This document shows, piece after piece, positions 18,001 to 28,855 of a stretch of DNA of 64,000 nucleotides. The first letter of the stretch is position 1. Every line of letters begins with the position of its first letter. The position numbers were made by a program, and so were the translations under genes. Source of the DNA: Pararhizobium sp. (GTDB taxonomy: Bacteria; Pseudomonadota; Alphaproteobacteria; Rhizobiales; Rhizobiaceae); contig JAURWE010000061.1 of the NCBI GenBank assembly GCA_030655075.1, positions 138,194 through 202,193 on the forward strand, read 5' to 3'. The notes beneath the pieces are model-generated. The model ran no database searches. It worked only from the letters and a program-made list of their open reading frames with translations, and was not told where the DNA came from.

Positions 18001-18090
18001 GGCAGCGTTTCCTGATGTCCGAGGGTCTCAAGCTGTCCTTACATGCTTGCATTGCCGCGAAACTATGGCGATGCCCGGCGTGGCAGACCT

Positions 18091-20199
18091 TCAGATATCC
18101 AGGTTCTCCGCAAAGGCCGAGCGTTCCTGGATGAAGCGGAAGCGGGCGTCGGGGCGGGTTCCCATCAGATTGTCCACCGCTTCGCGCGTGCCTTCGAAAT
18201 CGATCTCGTCGATGGCGACCTTCAGGAGCGTGCGTTTGCCCGGGTCCATCGTCGTTTCCTTGAGCTGCGCGGCCATCATTTCGCCCAGCCCCTTGAAGCG
18301 GCCGATCTCGACCTTGCCGCGGCCCTTGAACTCGGTCTCCATCAGCTCCTGCCGGTGGGCGTCGTTGCGGGCGTAGAGCGTCTTGGCGCCCTGGCTCATG
18401 CGGTAGAGCGGCGGCACGGCGAGAAAGAGGTGGCCGCCGCGGATGAGCTCCGGCATCTCCTGGTAGAAGAAGGTGATCAGCAGCGAAGCGATGTGGGCGC
18501 CGTCGACGTCGGCATCGGTCATGATGATGATGCGGCCGTAGCGCAAGTCCTCGTCGCGATACTTGCTGCGTGTGCCGCAGCCGAGCGCCAGGATCAGGTC
18601 GGAAATCTGCTGGTTGGCGCTGAGCTTTTCGCGGCCGGCGCTGGCGACGTTGAGGATCTTGCCGCGCAAGGGCAGGATCGCCTGATTGGTCCGGTTGCGC
18701 GCCTGTTTGGCCGAGCCGCCGGCCGAATCGCCTTCGACGATGAACAGTTCGGTGCCCTCGGGCGAATTCTTCGAGCAGTCGGCAAGTTTGCCAGGCAGAC
18801 GCAGGCGGCTGACGGCGGTCTTGCGGTTGACTTCCTTTTCCTTGCGCCGCCGCATGCGCTCTTCCGAGCGCTCGATCACCCAGTCGAGCAGCTTTGCCGC
18901 TTCCTGCGGATTGTCGGCGAGATAATGATCGAACGGATCGCGAAGGGCATTTTCGACCAGGCGCTGGGCCTCGACGGTCGCCAGGCGGTCCTTTGTCTGG
19001 CCGACGAACTCCGGCTCGCGGATGAAGACCGAGAGCATGCCGGCAGCCGAAATCATCACGTCGTCGGTGGTGATGTTGGCGGCGCGTTTGTTCTGCGTCA
19101 GGTCCGCATAGGATTTCAGCCCCTTGGTCAGCGCGATGCGGAAACCGGCCTCATGCGTGCCGCCCTCGGGCGTCGGGATGGTGTTGCAATAGGAGTGGAC
19201 CATCGTGTCGCCACCGTACCAGGTGACGGCCCATTCCATGGCCCCATGGCCGCCGGTCTTTTCCGTCTTGCCGGCGAAGATCTCGCGGGTGACGGTGAAA
19301 TCCTTGCCGAGCTGGGCTTTCAGGTAGTCCTTGAGGCCGCCTGGGAAATGGAAGACGGCCTTTTCCGGAATGTCGGAACCTTCGACGATCAGCGCCGCAT
19401 CGCAGCTCCAGCGGATCTCGACGCCGCCGAACAGATAGGCCTTCGAGCGCGCCATGCGCATGATGCGCCCGGCGTCGAATTTCGCATGCGGGCCAAAGAT
19501 ATCCGGATCGGGATGGAAGCGGGTGCGGGTGCCGCGGCGGTTGTGCACGTCGCCCAATTCTTCCAGATCGCCAAGCGGCACGCCGCGCGAAAAGCGCTGG
19601 CGGTAGAGCTTGCGATTGCGCGCCACCTCGACCTCGAGCAGGTCCGACAGCGCATTGACGACGGAGACGCCGACGCCGTGCAGACCGCCCGAGGTCTCAT
19701 AGGCCTTGCCGTCGAACTTGCCGCCCGCATGCAGCTTGGTCATGATGACTTCGAGCGTCGATTTGCCCGGAACCTGCGGATGGTTTTCGACAGGAATGCC
19801 GCGTCCATTGTCGGTGACGGTGAGGAAGCCGGCCGTATCCAGATGCACCTCGATGAAGTCAGCGTGGCCAGCCACCGCTTCGTCCATCGAATTGTCGATG
19901 ACTTCAGCAAACAGGTGATGCAGCGCTTTTTCGTCCGTGCCGCCGATATACATGCCCGGCCGCATGCGCACGGGCTCGAGCCCTTCGAGAACGCGGATGG
20001 CCGAGGCGTCGTAGCTGTTGCTGTCACTGCCGGCAGGGCCGCTGCGGTTCTGGCGCGGTGCCGGTTCGGCCTTGACTGCGGTCTCGGGCGTGGCCTGTGG
20101 CTCGGGCGCTAGCTTGAGCACGGGCGCAGCGCTCGGCTTGGCAACGGCGGGTACGGGCTCTGCGCCAGAAGTCGAAAAAAGATCGTTCGGTTCGTCCAT
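18091..20199 (-). CDS. parE: DNA topoisomerase IV subunit B
   Basis: 702 residues from the ATG giving MDEPNDLF; a longer frame adds 12 residues without a ribosome site. The GHKL ATPase has EVIDNSMDEA, DNGRGIPVENHP and GGLHGVGVSVVNAL. The TOPRIM domain has VEGDSAGGSAKQARNR, QAILPLRGKILNVASA and DADVDGAHI. The QAILPLRGK form and overall length mark it as ParE; GyrB is longer and ends differently. With ParC it decatenates sister chromosomes. The first 60 residues are Ala/Pro-rich and variable. Confidence 0.95.
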   Translation of the reverse strand: MDEPNDLFSTSGAEPVPAVAKPSAAPVLKLAPEPQATPETAVKAEPAPRQNRSGPAGSDSNSYDASAIRVLEGLEPVRMRPGMYIGGTDEKALHHLFAEVIDNSMDEAVAGHADFIEVHLDTAGFLTVTDNGRGIPVENHPQVPGKSTLEVIMTKLHAGGKFDGKAYETSGGLHGVGVSVVNALSDLLEVEVARNRKLYRQRFSRGVPLGDLEELGDVHNRRGTRTRFHPDPDIFGPHAKFDAGRIMRMARSKAYLFGGVEIRWSCDAALIVEGSDIPEKAVFHFPGGLKDYLKAQLGKDFTVTREIFAGKTEKTGGHGAMEWAVTWYGGDTMVHSYCNTIPTPEGGTHEAGFRIALTKGLKSYADLTQNKRAANITTDDVMISAAGMLSVFIREPEFVGQTKDRLATVEAQRLVENALRDPFDHYLADNPQEAAKLLDWVIERSEERMRRRKEKEVNRKTAVSRLRLPGKLADCSKNSPEGTELFIVEGDSAGGSAKQARNRTNQAILPLRGKILNVASAGREKLSANQQISDLILALGCGTRSKYRDEDLRYGRIIIMTDADVDGAHIASLLITFFYQEMPELIRGGHLFLAVPPLYRMSQGAKTLYARNDAHRQELMETEFKGRGKVEIGRFKGLGEMMAAQLKETTMDPGKRTLLKVAIDEIDFEGTREAVDNLMGTRPDARFRFIQERSAFAENLDI

Positions 20200-20401
20200 G
20201 GTGCCAATCAAATGTAATGCCGGTGCGGCCTGCACGCGGAATGCGAATCACTGGAATCTTGCCAGATTGCCGGCGTCCGGGCGAGGGGTCGCCTGCCGGT
20301 GGAAACTCTGGCCGCCCCGGCTGTTCCGGTAATGTTCGGACGAAGGATTGCGTCCCGGCGGCGCCGATGGCAAGTGTTGCAGCCACAAGGAGCCGATCCG
20401 C

Positions 20402-21283
20402 ATGCACATGTCCACAGCTCATTTCCTGAAAACCACTGCTTTCGCTCTGGCGGCGATGGTTTGGCTGACCGGTGCTGCGGGTGCGCAGGGCCTCAAACCC
20501 TTCAAGGACGAGATGTTCTCCTACGGCGACATCAAGGAAACCGCCGATGGCGGCGATTACCGCGTCGTCGGCTATGACGAGATGCGCGACATCAACGGCC
20601 GTGACCAGATCCCCGAGCGGCGGGTGAAATCCGCCTATGTTTCGACCGGCGTGAAACGCCAGCAGGTCAACGAGACCTTGCCGCTCGGCGATAGCGGCAT
20701 CGACGTCACCCGGGTCGGGCCGGAGACCGGCGCGGCGTTTTCGGTGATTTTCATCCACGGCCGGGGCGGCGACCGTCGGTTGGGCAGCAACGACTATTCC
20801 TTCGGCGGCAATTTCAACCGCGTCAAGAACCTCGCGGTGGCCAATGGCGGAACCTATTATGCGCCGAGCGTCACCAGCTTCGATGCTGAGGGCGTGGCGC
20901 GCATCGCCGGCCTGATCGCCATGGTGCAGCAGCGCTCGCCCGGAAGACCGGTCATCCTGTCCTGTGCCTCGATGGGCAGCTTCATCTGCTGGGGCATCAG
21001 CCGCAAGCCCGACACGGTGGCGCAGCTTGCCGGCATGATGGTGATGGGCGGCGCAGTCGATCCGGATTTTCCGAAAAGCGCCGCATTCAAGGCCAAGCTG
21101 CCGATGTTTTTCAGCCATGGCAGCAGGGACAGTGTTTACCCGGCCGAACAGCAGGTGGCGCTCTACCGGCAACTGAAGGCAGCAAATTATCCGGCCCGCT
21201 TCGTGCTGTTCGACAGCGGCTCGCACGGCACGCCTGTGCGCATGACCGACTGGCGCGACGCGTTGAACTGGCTGTTGCGTTAG
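20402..21283 (+). CDS. Secreted alpha/beta hydrolase
   Basis: 293 residues. The ATG at 20402 follows AAGGAG; a second ATG two codons on is possible. Residues 1-26 form a signal peptide (AFALAAMVWLTGAAGA). The core has FIHGRGGDRRLG (oxyanion loop), LSCASMGSFICWG (nucleophile Ser in an S-x-S/M-x-G elbow), MFFSHGSRDSVYP (acid) and SGSHGTPVRM (catalytic His). It probably acts in the periplasm as an esterase or peptidase-like hydrolase; no substrate is implied by neighbours. It is divergent from parE across a 202-base gap. Confidence 0.85.
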   Translation: MHMSTAHFLKTTAFALAAMVWLTGAAGAQGLKPFKDEMFSYGDIKETADGGDYRVVGYDEMRDINGRDQIPERRVKSAYVSTGVKRQQVNETLPLGDSGIDVTRVGPETGAAFSVIFIHGRGGDRRLGSNDYSFGGNFNRVKNLAVANGGTYYAPSVTSFDAEGVARIAGLIAMVQQRSPGRPVILSCASMGSFICWGISRKPDTVAQLAGMMVMGGAVDPDFPKSAAFKAKLPMFFSHGSRDSVYPAEQQVALYRQLKAANYPARFVLFDSGSHGTPVRMTDWRDALNWLLR

Positions 21284-21413
21284 CACACCAGCCGCACACG
21301 CTACAGCTTCATTAACCACGGCACCAATTGCTGCAATCAGACGTTGGCCCGTTTGCTATTTTGAAAGCCCTCCATGGGAATGTGACCGGCATATTTCGTT
21401 GGGACGGCACGTT

Positions 21414-22847
21414 ATGGACACACGGACAGATATCAGCAACATCCCGCTCTGCGTCGACCTCGATGGCACGCTGCTGGCGACCGATACGCTGTGGGAAGGC
21501 GCTGCCGTGATCCTGCTGCGCAACCCGCTGCTGATCTTTCCGATGCTCATGTGGATGCTGAAGGGCAAGGCCGTGCTGAAGCACGAGGTCGCCAAGCGCA
21601 GCCGGCGCCTCGCCGAAGACTGGGTCTACCGCGATGCGGTGATTGCCCGCCTGCGCGTGGAAAAAGAAAATGGCCGCAAGATCTTCCTGGTGACCGGCGC
21701 TGCGGAAAGCGTGGCCCTCGGCGTGCTAACCCATCTCGATGTCTTTTCCGGCGTCATTCACTCCTCCGCGACCCTGAACCTCACCGGCAGCCGCAAGCGC
21801 GACGCGCTGGTTTCCCGCTTCGGCGAAGGTGGCTTCGACTATATCGGCAACAGCCGCGACGATATACCGGCCTTTGATTCCGCCCGTCACGCCATTGTCG
21901 TGGCGCCCGATTCGGCGGCATCGAAATGGCAGAAGGCCCACGACAGCGAATTGCTCGACACCGGCGCCTCCAGCAAACTGGCGGTGCTGAAATCGATCCG
22001 CGTGCACCAATGGGCCAAGAACGTGCTGATTGGCGTGCCTGTCGTGCTCAATCACGACATTGCCAATGTCGAAGCGATCGTTCATGCGGCCACCGGCTTC
22101 TTCGCCTTCAGCTTCCTTGCCTCCGCCGTCTACATCATCAACGACCTCTCCGACCTCACCAACGACCGCCGCCACCCCAAGAAGAAGAAGCGCCCGCTCG
22201 CCAGCGGCCAGATGTCCGTGCCGATCGCCGCCGCTCTGGCCTTGAGCCTGATCGCCGCGTCGCTGGCGCTGACGCTGCTGCTGCCGCTGTTCTTCGCCGG
22301 TGTCCTTGCCTTCTATGCGGTCGCGACAACGGCCTACACATTCGTCCTCAAGCGCAAGTTGCTGGTCGATGTCTTCACGCTGGCAGGCCTCTACACCGTG
22401 CGCATCGTCGCCGGTGCGGCCGCCACCGGCGCCGAGCTGTCCTTCTGGCTCCTGTCCTTCTCGATCTTCTTCTTCTTGAGCCTGGCGCTGGTGAAGCGTT
22501 ATGTCGAGCTGAACGAATATGATGGAAGCCAAGGCGATCAGGTACCGGGCCGAGGCTATGTCTCGGTCGACTACGAGATGGTCGGGCAGGCTGGTGTCGC
22601 CTCGGCCTTTACCTCCGCCATGGTTCTGGCGCTTTATATCCACAGCAAGGAAATGCAGGAAATGTACACGACGCCCTGGGCGCTGTGGCCGCTCTGCCCG
22701 CTGGTGCTCTACATGCTGCTGCGCATCTGGATGCTCGCCCGCCGTTCCCTGCTGCATGAAGACCCGGTCGTCTTCATCATGCGCGACTGGCGCAGCCAGG
22801 TGACCATGGTGATCGGCGCCGGTCTGGTGCTGCTGGGAACCTTTTGA
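21414..22847 (+). CDS. HAD phosphatase domain fused to UbiA-type prenyltransferase (DPPR-synthase-like)
   Basis: 477 residues, first gene of a five-gene operon. Residues about 15-185 are a HAD domain (CVDLDGTLLATDTLW with the nucleophile Asp; IFLVTGAAES; GNSRDD as the metal-binding motif). Residues about 190-477 are a UbiA-type membrane prenyltransferase with about nine helices and its aspartate motif NDLSDLTNDRRHPKKKKRPL, nearest to decaprenyl-phosphate 5-phosphoribosyltransferase (Rv3806c, NoeC). One polypeptide could add phosphoribose from PRPP to a polyprenyl phosphate and then remove the 5'-phosphate. The start ATG is preferred to a TTG 15 bases upstream. Other UbiA reactions are not excluded. 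Confidence 0.88.
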   Translation: MDTRTDISNIPLCVDLDGTLLATDTLWEGAAVILLRNPLLIFPMLMWMLKGKAVLKHEVAKRSRRLAEDWVYRDAVIARLRVEKENGRKIFLVTGAAESVALGVLTHLDVFSGVIHSSATLNLTGSRKRDALVSRFGEGGFDYIGNSRDDIPAFDSARHAIVVAPDSAASKWQKAHDSELLDTGASSKLAVLKSIRVHQWAKNVLIGVPVVLNHDIANVEAIVHAATGFFAFSFLASAVYIINDLSDLTNDRRHPKKKKRPLASGQMSVPIAAALALSLIAASLALTLLLPLFFAGVLAFYAVATTAYTFVLKRKLLVDVFTLAGLYTVRIVAGAAATGAELSFWLLSFSIFFFLSLALVKRYVELNEYDGSQGDQVPGRGYVSVDYEMVGQAGVASAFTSAMVLALYIHSKEMQEMYTTPWALWPLCPLVLYMLLRIWMLARRSLLHEDPVVFIMRDWRSQVTMVIGAGLVLLGTF

Positions 22848-22848
22848 C

Positions 22849-24180
22849 ATGACGGCAGGAAGTTTCGACAGCTGGGGCCGGCTCGATCGCCGCCCGCGCG
22901 CCTCCGTCGGCGTCGATGCCGTCGAGGATGCCGGTCTTCTGTCGGCAGGGCCATCGCTTCTGCCGTTCGGCAACGGCCGTTCCTATGGCGACAGCTGCCA
23001 CAATGACCAGGGACTGCTGATCGACAACCGCGCCCATGCGCGCATCACCTCGTTTGATCCCGGCACCGGCATCATCATCTGTGAGGCAGGCGCGACGCTG
23101 CGTCAGGTGCTGGAAAAGGCCATCCCGCACTTCTTCTTCCTGCCGGTGACGCCCGGCACCGCCTTTGCCACCATTGCCGGTGCCGTCGCCAACGATGTGC
23201 ATGGCAAGAACCACCATCTGCGCGGCACCTTCGGCAATCATGTGCGCAGTCTCACGCTGCTGCGCTCGACCGGCGAGCGGGTCACCTGCTCGATGAGTGA
23301 GAACACGGCGCTGTTTGAGGCGACGATCGGCGGCATGGGCCTGACGGGACTGATCCTGTCAGTCGAGCTGCAGCTGATGAAGGTGCCGTCGGCCCATATC
23401 CAGCAGCACACGATCCGCTTCGAGAGCCTGGGCGAATATTTCGACATCGTCGACGGTGTCGACGAGGCGCACGAATATTCCGTCGCCTGGATCGACCAGC
23501 TCGCCGCAAACAAGAAGATGGGCCGGGGCATCCTGCTCGCCGGAGACCATGCCGATGGCTCCTGCGAGTTTCCCGACGTGCCGCGCACGCTGAAATTCAC
23601 CATCCCGGTGTCGCCGCCGTTCAATGTGCTCAACAGGCCGTTTCTCAAGGTTTTCAACGAGTTCTATTTCCGCAAGGAGCGGGAAGGCGAGGTCGTCAAG
23701 ACCGTGCGCTGGCCGGGCTACTTCTATCCGCTCGATGCCATCAGCCACTGGAACAGGCTCTACGGGCCAAAAGGCCTTTATCAGCACCAGAGCGTCTATC
23801 CGGCCGATAACGCCCGTGAGATCACTGCGCTGCTGATGGAAACGGCCCGCAAGGCCGGGCATGCATCATTCCTGACGGTGCTGAAGAAGTTCGGCGGCAT
23901 CCGCTCGCGCGGGCTTCTGTCCTTCCCGCGCCCCGGCTTCACGCTGACGCTGGATTTCGCCAATCAGGGTAAAGAAACCGTGAGCCTGCTCGACAGGCTC
24001 GACGCCATCGTCACCGAGGCCGGTGGCGCCATCAATCCCTACAAGGATGCGCGCATGAGCCCGCAAACCTTCGCAAAGTCCTTTCCGGACTGGGAAAAGC
24101 TGGAGGCGCTGCGCGACCCGGCGCTCGTTTCGAATTTCTGGGCGCGCACGGCGCTGATGTCGAAAAACGGGACTGCATAA
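22849..24180 (+). CDS. DprE1-like FAD-linked oxidase
   Basis: 443 residues of the VAO/PCMH flavoprotein family. FAD contacts are GNGRSYGDSCHN near residue 43, VTPGTAFATIAGAVANDVHG near residue 100 and HLRGTFGNHV, all strong DprE1 signatures. The C-terminal part has GGIRSRGLLSFPRPGF and NPYKDARMSPQTF, where the Lys lies at the place of the DprE1 active-site Lys. The residue matching the benzothiazinone-reactive Cys is Thr (FTLTLDF). DprE1 oxidises the 2-OH of decaprenyl-phosphoryl-ribose; the same step on a polyprenyl pentose is expected here. One base separates it from the UbiA gene. Confidence 0.92.
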   Translation: MTAGSFDSWGRLDRRPRASVGVDAVEDAGLLSAGPSLLPFGNGRSYGDSCHNDQGLLIDNRAHARITSFDPGTGIIICEAGATLRQVLEKAIPHFFFLPVTPGTAFATIAGAVANDVHGKNHHLRGTFGNHVRSLTLLRSTGERVTCSMSENTALFEATIGGMGLTGLILSVELQLMKVPSAHIQQHTIRFESLGEYFDIVDGVDEAHEYSVAWIDQLAANKKMGRGILLAGDHADGSCEFPDVPRTLKFTIPVSPPFNVLNRPFLKVFNEFYFRKEREGEVVKTVRWPGYFYPLDAISHWNRLYGPKGLYQHQSVYPADNAREITALLMETARKAGHASFLTVLKKFGGIRSRGLLSFPRPGFTLTLDFANQGKETVSLLDRLDAIVTEAGGAINPYKDARMSPQTFAKSFPDWEKLEALRDPALVSNFWARTALMSKNGTA

Positions 24181-24265
24181 AATTTGAATAAATTAAACGG
24201 CCAAACTTCACGGAATGTAATGCTCTGATGTGTATTGGAAGTCACAGAGAACAGGGACACAACAC

Positions 24266-24703
24266 ATGAAGTATATCATATTCATTCTATTTACCGTGGC
24301 GACCAATGCTGCAGCCCAGATCATGCTGAAACAGGGCATGATGTCGCTCGGTCCGCTGAGCTTTACCGCCGATACCATGATCAGCCGTATATTCCAGATC
24401 ATTTTCAATCCCTGGGTCTTTGCCGGACTTGCGACCTTCGTCATTTCGATGGCCTCGCATCTTTACGTCCTGTCGAAGGTCGAGCTTTCCTTTGCCTATC
24501 CGTTCCTCAGCCTCGCCTATGTCGCGGTCGCGGTCGTCGCCTATTTCGTCTTTCGTGAAGATCTCAATGCCTGGCGGATCGCCGGCATCGCCTTCATCTG
24601 CATTGGCACGGTCCTGATCGCCCAATCGGGCCGCACCACCCCATCCCATGATGCCGGCAGCATCACAGAAGCAAACATCGCAAAAAGCGGGAGCCACGCA
24701 TGA
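24266..24703 (+). CDS. ArnE/EmrE-like small membrane protein (DMT superfamily, half-size flippase)
   Basis: 145 residues with four predicted membrane helices, beginning MKYIIFILFTVATNAAAQIMLKQ and later LYVLSKVELSFAYPFLSLAYV and ALNAWRIAG-like spacing. The AQIMLKQG and SFAYPF motifs match the ArnE/ArnF group, whose members flip undecaprenyl-phosphate-aminoarabinose, better than drug-exporting EmrE, which has a membrane Glu in TM1 that is not seen here. It probably homo-oligomerises to move the lipid-linked sugar to the periplasmic face. The ATG 36 bases into the longer frame is the first sensible start. It overlaps the next gene by four bases (ATGA). Confidence 0.85.
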   Translation: MKYIIFILFTVATNAAAQIMLKQGMMSLGPLSFTADTMISRIFQIIFNPWVFAGLATFVISMASHLYVLSKVELSFAYPFLSLAYVAVAVVAYFVFREDLNAWRIAGIAFICIGTVLIAQSGRTTPSHDAGSITEANIAKSGSHA

Positions 24704-25710
24704 AGCACGTTATTTTTGGAGGCGACGGTTTCGTCGGCCGTCATCTGGCCGAGCGCCTGGTCAAGGACGGCGAAGAGGTCGTCATCGCCGATATCGCCAA
24801 GTCGGACCTGCCGCACTATTCCCGCGCCCGCTTCGTGCGCACCGACGTGACCGATGCCGAATCCGTCTTCAATGTCGAGATTGGCGCCGATGACATGGTC
24901 TACAACATGGCCGCCAAGATGCTGTCGCCGCTGCAGGTACGCGCCAAGCGCTGGGAGTTCTTCTGGCCGGTCAACTATTACGGTGCCGAAAACATCATGA
25001 AGGCGACGGCGCGGGCCAACGCCAGCAAGATGGTGCAGTTCACCACCGACATGATCTACGGCCACACGGTACAGTCGCCGCAGACCGAGGATCATCCGGC
25101 AAAGCCGCTCGGCGAATACGGCAAGTCCAAGTGGGCAACCGAGAAACTGGTACATGAATGGCGCAAGGAGGGGATCAACATCTCGATCTTCCGCCCGCGC
25201 CTGATCATCGGCCCCGGCCGTCTCGGCATCCTGGAAAAGCTGTTCAAGCTCATCGACATGAACCTGCCGGTTCCGATGATCGGCTCGGGCAAGAACCCCT
25301 ACCAGTTCATCTCGGTGTTCGACTGCGCCGAAGCCGCCCGTCTTGCCTGGAAAGGCGGCGTTCCGAACGAGGAATACAATCTCGGCTCCGACAATCCGCC
25401 ATCGGTGAAAAAGCTGCTCGGCGACCTGATCGTGCATGCCGGTTCGAGATCGTTCCTGCTGCCGACGCCGGCCTTCGCGGTCAAGGCGACGCTGGCCGCC
25501 TTCGACTACATCAACATGCCGATCATGGATCCGGAACAGTATCTCATCGCCGACGAGATGTGCATCCGCGAAACCGGCAAGCTGAAGCGCGAACTCGGCT
25601 GGAAGGCCCAGTTCAACGACGGCGACATGCTGATCGCGGCCTATGACGAATACCGCGCCAAGAAGGCAGGCAAGAGCTTTGCCGCCACCACCGCCGTTCC
25701 GGCCGAATGA
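24700..25710 (+). CDS. NAD-dependent epimerase/dehydratase (extended SDR)
   Basis: 336 residues. Rossmann dinucleotide motif FGGDGFVGRHLAERL near residue 6, the acidic VIADIAKSD following beta-2, and the catalytic YGKSK near residue 146 with upstream TTDMIYG supplying the Thr/Ser. It is an extended SDR of the nucleotide-sugar epimerase type, and not the classical short SDR of DprE2. It would act on the sugar nucleotide or the lipid-linked keto sugar. ATGA overlaps tie it to both neighbours. Confidence 0.9.
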   Translation: MKHVIFGGDGFVGRHLAERLVKDGEEVVIADIAKSDLPHYSRARFVRTDVTDAESVFNVEIGADDMVYNMAAKMLSPLQVRAKRWEFFWPVNYYGAENIMKATARANASKMVQFTTDMIYGHTVQSPQTEDHPAKPLGEYGKSKWATEKLVHEWRKEGINISIFRPRLIIGPGRLGILEKLFKLIDMNLPVPMIGSGKNPYQFISVFDCAEAARLAWKGGVPNEEYNLGSDNPPSVKKLLGDLIVHAGSRSFLLPTPAFAVKATLAAFDYINMPIMDPEQYLIADEMCIRETGKLKRELGWKAQFNDGDMLIAAYDEYRAKKAGKSFAATTAVPAE

Positions 25711-25727
25711 ACATAAGGGACCTGACC

Positions 25728-27179
<1,452 letters not shown>

Positions 27180-27203
27180 GCGGAATTCGACAGCAACAGG
27201 CAA

Positions 27204-27226
27204 GCCGGCGGTCTCCGCCGGCTTTT
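27204..27226 (+). terminator. Terminator of the five-gene lipid-sugar operon
   Basis: GCCGGCGG-TCT-CCGCCGGC stem with a TTTT tail, 24 bases after the aminotransferase stop. Confidence 0.85.
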
Positions 27227-27313
27227 GCGTTTTCAGGTGATGACGCTTCTCTTGGCCCGCTATATTTGTTAAGCGCTCTCCCGACCGAAATACACCAACC
27301 GCAGGAAAACGCG

Positions 27314-28084
27314 ATGACCCCCGATGTGCGCCCGCTTGTTGCCGGAAACTGGAAAATGAATGGGGTGCGCGCTTCGCTCGACCAGATCAAGGCCATGGCC
27401 GAGGGTGTGAAAGGGGAGCTTTCGGCCAAGGTTGAGACGCTGATCTGCCCGCCCTCGACGCTGCTCTATGTGGCAACTGCGCTCTGCGACGACAGCCCCT
27501 TAAAGATCGGCGGCCAGGATTGCCATCAGGATGCGTCCGGAGCCCACACCGGCGACGTCTCGGCCGAGATGATTGCCGACTGCTTCGGAACCCATGTCAT
27601 CGTCGGCCATTCCGAGCGCCGCACCGACCATAAGGAAAGCGATGAGCTGGTGCGTGTGAAGGCCGGGCGCGCGTTCGAGGCCGATCTGGTCGCCATCATC
27701 TGCATCGGCGAGACCGGTGACGAGCGCAAGGCGGGCGCGACGCTCGAGGTGCTGAAGCGCCAGCTCGCCGGCTCCGTGCCGGACAGTGCCACGGCCGCTA
27801 GCACCGTCATTGCCTATGAGCCGGTCTGGGCGATCGGCACGGGGCTGACGCCGACGGCCAAGGATATCGAGGAGGCACATGCCTTCATGCGCGCCGAACT
27901 GGTGGCGCGTTTTGCCGGCGAGGGCGCCAAAATGCGCATTCTCTACGGCGGATCGGTCAAGCCCGGCAATGCCGCCGAGCTGATGGGTGTCGCCAATGTC
28001 GATGGCGCGCTGATCGGTGGCGCCAGCTTGAAAGCATCAGACTTCCTCGCCATCTATGGCGCATATGCCGCATTGACCGCCTGA
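27314..28084 (+). CDS. tpiA: Triose-phosphate isomerase
   Basis: 256 residues, the usual TIM length. The substrate Lys is in GNWKMNG, the catalytic His in IVGHSERR and the catalytic Glu in AYEPVWAIGTG; ILYGGSVKPGNA binds the phosphate. It interconverts DHAP and glyceraldehyde-3-phosphate. CAGGAAAA precedes the ATG; the frame upstream to 27266 is not supported. Confidence 0.97.
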   Translation: MTPDVRPLVAGNWKMNGVRASLDQIKAMAEGVKGELSAKVETLICPPSTLLYVATALCDDSPLKIGGQDCHQDASGAHTGDVSAEMIADCFGTHVIVGHSERRTDHKESDELVRVKAGRAFEADLVAIICIGETGDERKAGATLEVLKRQLAGSVPDSATAASTVIAYEPVWAIGTGLTPTAKDIEEAHAFMRAELVARFAGEGAKMRILYGGSVKPGNAAELMGVANVDGALIGGASLKASDFLAIYGAYAALTA

Positions 28085-28182
28085 TCGCGTAAGAGCCGGC
28101 ATCAGGGGCTTTTAAAGCGCGGTCGCTTGGTATATGCAGCCGCCAACACCGAAATTGTGCCACCACGGCAGGACTGGACCAA

Positions 28183-28704
28183 ATGCAGACCGTATTGCTT
28201 GTCATCTATCTCATGGTTGTTCTCGTGCTGATCGGCGTCGTGCTGATCCAGCGCTCCGAAGGTGGCGGCCTCGGCATCGGCGGCGGCTCCGGCTTCATGT
28301 CGGCACGCGGCACGGCCAACGCCCTGACGCGCACCACCGCGATCCTCGCGGCGCTGTTTTTCATCCTGGCGCTCGGCATGGGCATCCTTGCCCGCTACGA
28401 CCGCCAGCCGACCGACATCCTCGACCGCATCCCGCAGACACAGGGCACCGGCAACGGCGTTCTCGACTCGCTCGGCGGCGAAACCCCTGCTGGTGAAACG
28501 CCTGCCGGCGGTGCCGATGGCGCCAACAATGCCGTGCCGAACGACGGCGGTGCTGCCGACACGACCGGTGCGCAGCCGGCCACCACCACCACGGGCACGG
28601 ACACCAAGACCGAGACCCCAGCGACAACCGACACCGGCAAGACCGACACGAAGACCACGCCGGACACGACGACGCCTGACACGGGCGTTCCAAGCGGCCA
28701 GTAA
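28183..28704 (+). CDS. secG: Preprotein translocase subunit SecG
   Basis: 173 residues. Residues 1-80 hold the conserved pair of membrane helices (TVLLVIYLMVVLVLIGVVLIQ and TRTTAILAALFFILALGMGI) around the loop RSEGGGLGIGGGSG. The remaining tail is low-complexity, rich in Thr, Pro and Gly, typical of alphaproteobacterial SecG. It joins SecY and SecE in the translocon. It follows tpiA, as often seen. Confidence 0.95.
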   Translation: MQTVLLVIYLMVVLVLIGVVLIQRSEGGGLGIGGGSGFMSARGTANALTRTTAILAALFFILALGMGILARYDRQPTDILDRIPQTQGTGNGVLDSLGGETPAGETPAGGADGANNAVPNDGGAADTTGAQPATTTTGTDTKTETPATTDTGKTDTKTTPDTTTPDTGVPSGQ

Positions 28705-28727
28705 AAAGGCCCGGCCCAGACCATCAG

Positions 28728-28766
28728 CCGGCAGATGATCCTTTGCTCATCTGCCGGTTTTCTTTT
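28728..28766 (+). terminator. Terminator of secG
   Basis: Perfect 11-bp stem CCGGCAGATGA / TCATCTGCCGG with loop TCCTTTGC and tail TTTTCTTTT, just after secG and before pyrG. Confidence 0.9.
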
Positions 28767-28855
28767 GACCTGATTGCACTCTGTCCACGGAAAAATGCCG
28801 CAAGGGCAAGTTTTCGGTGGCGGAATCGATTTTGAAACGGTATCCGGTGAATCCC

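Noticed and set aside
16289..18052. Long open frame on the minus strand extending the CitE-like gene far upstream
   Set aside because: It lies opposite the DUF2336 gene, whose protein has a recognisable family; the upstream part has no homologue-like sequence and only the last 233 residues make sense.
18043..20112. Long open frame on the plus strand opposite parE
   Set aside because: parE on the minus strand has all family motifs; the opposite frame is an artefact of high-GC codon use.
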